This document shows positions 63,601-64,000 of a DNA stretch of 64,000 bases, piece after piece (position 1 is the first letter of the stretch; every line of letters starts with the position of its first letter). Position numbers and translations under genes: made by a program. This DNA is from Litoditis marina (taxonomy: Eukaryota > Nematoda > Chromadorea > Rhabditida > Rhabditidae), in the NCBI GenBank assembly GCA_964036275.1, contig CAXIWQ010000487.1, forward strand, positions 124,001-188,000, given 5' to 3'. The notes beneath the pieces were generated by a model. That model made no database searches, was not told the origin of the DNA, and saw only the letters and a program-made list of their open reading frames with translations.

Positions 63601-64000
63601 GTTAAAGAGAAAAGTTCATACGGCTATCAAATCTGTTGCTCCCAGATACAAACACCTAATACGACAATCTATTCTGTGGCGCACAGCCACAAAATACGAA
63701 TTAACGCGGTTATCGACTTTTTGGCTTGCAGTTACAGAGAAAAGTTTATGCGGCTATCAAATCTGTTGCTCCCAGCTACAAAAACCTAATACGACTTCAT
63801 ATTCTGTGGCGCACAGCCACAAAAGACAAATTAACGCGGTTGTTGACTCTTTGCCGTAAAGCTACAAAAAAAAGTTTATACGGCTATCAAGTATGTTGCT
63901 CCCAGCTGCAAAGACCTAACACGACTATATATTCTGTGGCGCACAGCCACAAAAGACGACTTAACGCGGTTATTGACTCTTTGCCTTGCAGCTACAGAAA
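60671..64000. repeat. Copy of 52712-56041 (offset 7,959 bp), cut by window end
   Basis: 3.33 kb matches at a constant offset of 7,959 bp to the last base of the window. Differences seen are few: CCCTGCTAC at 53347 against CCCAGCTAC, TGTGACGC at 54951 against TGTGGCGC, and CACAGCAACA near 55988 against CACAGCCACA. In these, this copy keeps the consensus. It starts exactly at the junction, so it looks like a late segmental duplication. Confidence 0.92.

Larger units (their letters stand above)
1..64000. repeat. Tandem satellite array, ~130-bp monomer, fills the whole window
   Basis: The same ~130-bp unit recurs head to tail from the first to the last base. Every unit shows TGTGGCGCACAGCCACA, then AACGCGGTTAT, then GCAGCTACAGA, ATACGGCTATCAA, GTTGCTCCCAGCTAC and AATACGAC. 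Monomer spacing is 130 bp with occasional 126-131 bp units from small indels, for example AAAAGATTTTACGCGG, which is about 4 bp short. I saw no inverted monomer and no stretch of non-satellite sequence. The consensus is about 54 G+C in 130. Such arrays are normally heterochromatic and carry no genes, but chromosome location cannot be read from sequence. Both edges lie outside the window. Confidence 0.99.

Noticed and set aside
1..64000. CRISPR array
   Set aside because: There are no unique spacers between short repeats. The whole 130-bp unit repeats, and no cas-like gene is present.
1..64000. Transposable element, rDNA spacer or telomeric repeats
   Set aside because: I found no reverse transcriptase or transposase coding, no terminal repeats flanking unique sequence, no rRNA-like sequence and no short telomere motif runs. 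Every segment resolves into the 130-bp monomer.
1..64000. Known CENP-B box or human alpha-satellite relationship
   Set aside because: The consensus has no match to the CENP-B box pattern, and monomer length and sequence differ from the 171-bp alpha satellite.
1..64000. Inverted monomers or orientation switches
   Set aside because: Scanning for the reverse-complement signatures (GTAGCTGCAAGG, GCTGGGAGCAAC) revealed none. All monomers read in the same direction.

Overview
The whole 64 kb is one uninterrupted head-to-tail satellite DNA array. The basic unit is about 130 bp, so the window holds roughly 490 copies (64,000/130). All copies I read lie in the same orientation. The sequence enters and leaves the window inside the repeat, so the array is longer than 64 kb and neither edge is visible. 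I found no protein gene, RNA gene, transposon, CRISPR array or unique-sequence island. An array of this kind is typical of eukaryotic centromeric, pericentromeric or other heterochromatin. Nothing in the sequence identifies the species. The consensus monomer is about 41-42% G+C and keeps about as many CpG sites as chance predicts, which fits a genome with little CpG methylation or a very recent amplification (inference).

The array has at least three levels of repetition. (1) Each 130-bp monomer is itself a degenerate trimer of a 43/44/43-bp subunit, here called A, B and C. Each subunit carries a CAGCYACA core, then an A-rich tract, then a CG-containing T/A-rich end. Subunits A and C also keep a 17-bp imperfect dyad around the core. 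(2) Monomer variants with diagnostic substitutions and 1-5 bp indels are arranged in multi-monomer higher-order units of about 2, 5, 6, 7, 8, 9, 11, 13, 26, 32 and 39 monomers. (3) Blocks of several kilobases are duplicated nearly identically, in tandem or at a distance.

Region by region: 1-9.5 kb is a 5,060-bp segment present almost twice, with a 1,170-bp 9-mer tandem at 7.9-10.3 kb. 9.9-11.2 kb is a further partial copy of 5.75-7.09 kb. 11.4-13.0 kb is a 7-mer tandem, 12.4-15.25 kb an 11-mer tandem and 15.1-18.5 kb a 13-mer tandem. 18.5-23.7 kb is a mosaic built on a 6-monomer cassette. 23.7-31.8 kb is a 32-mer (about 4,156 bp) present twice. 31.8-37.6 kb re-uses pieces of it and holds a second 13-mer tandem. 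38.6-40.8 kb is a distant copy of 23.5-25.7 kb. 41.1-41.7 kb is a perfect-looking dimer tandem. 41.7-46.5 kb holds 8- and 9-mer units. 48.5-53.7 kb is a 3,378-bp unit present twice with a 5-mer tandem between the copies. 54.6-60.6 kb contains the most divergent monomers, also duplicated. At 60,611-60,670 the 130-bp phase breaks at a short rearranged junction, after which 60,671-64,000 repeats 52,712-56,041 with an offset of 7,959 bp.

There are no genes to work together. What is informative here is the history of satellite evolution: trimerisation of a 43-bp unit, expansion, unequal exchange and segmental duplication. All coordinates of duplicated blocks come from reading the sequence by eye. 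Block edges are good to a few tens of bases unless a junction is stated precisely.
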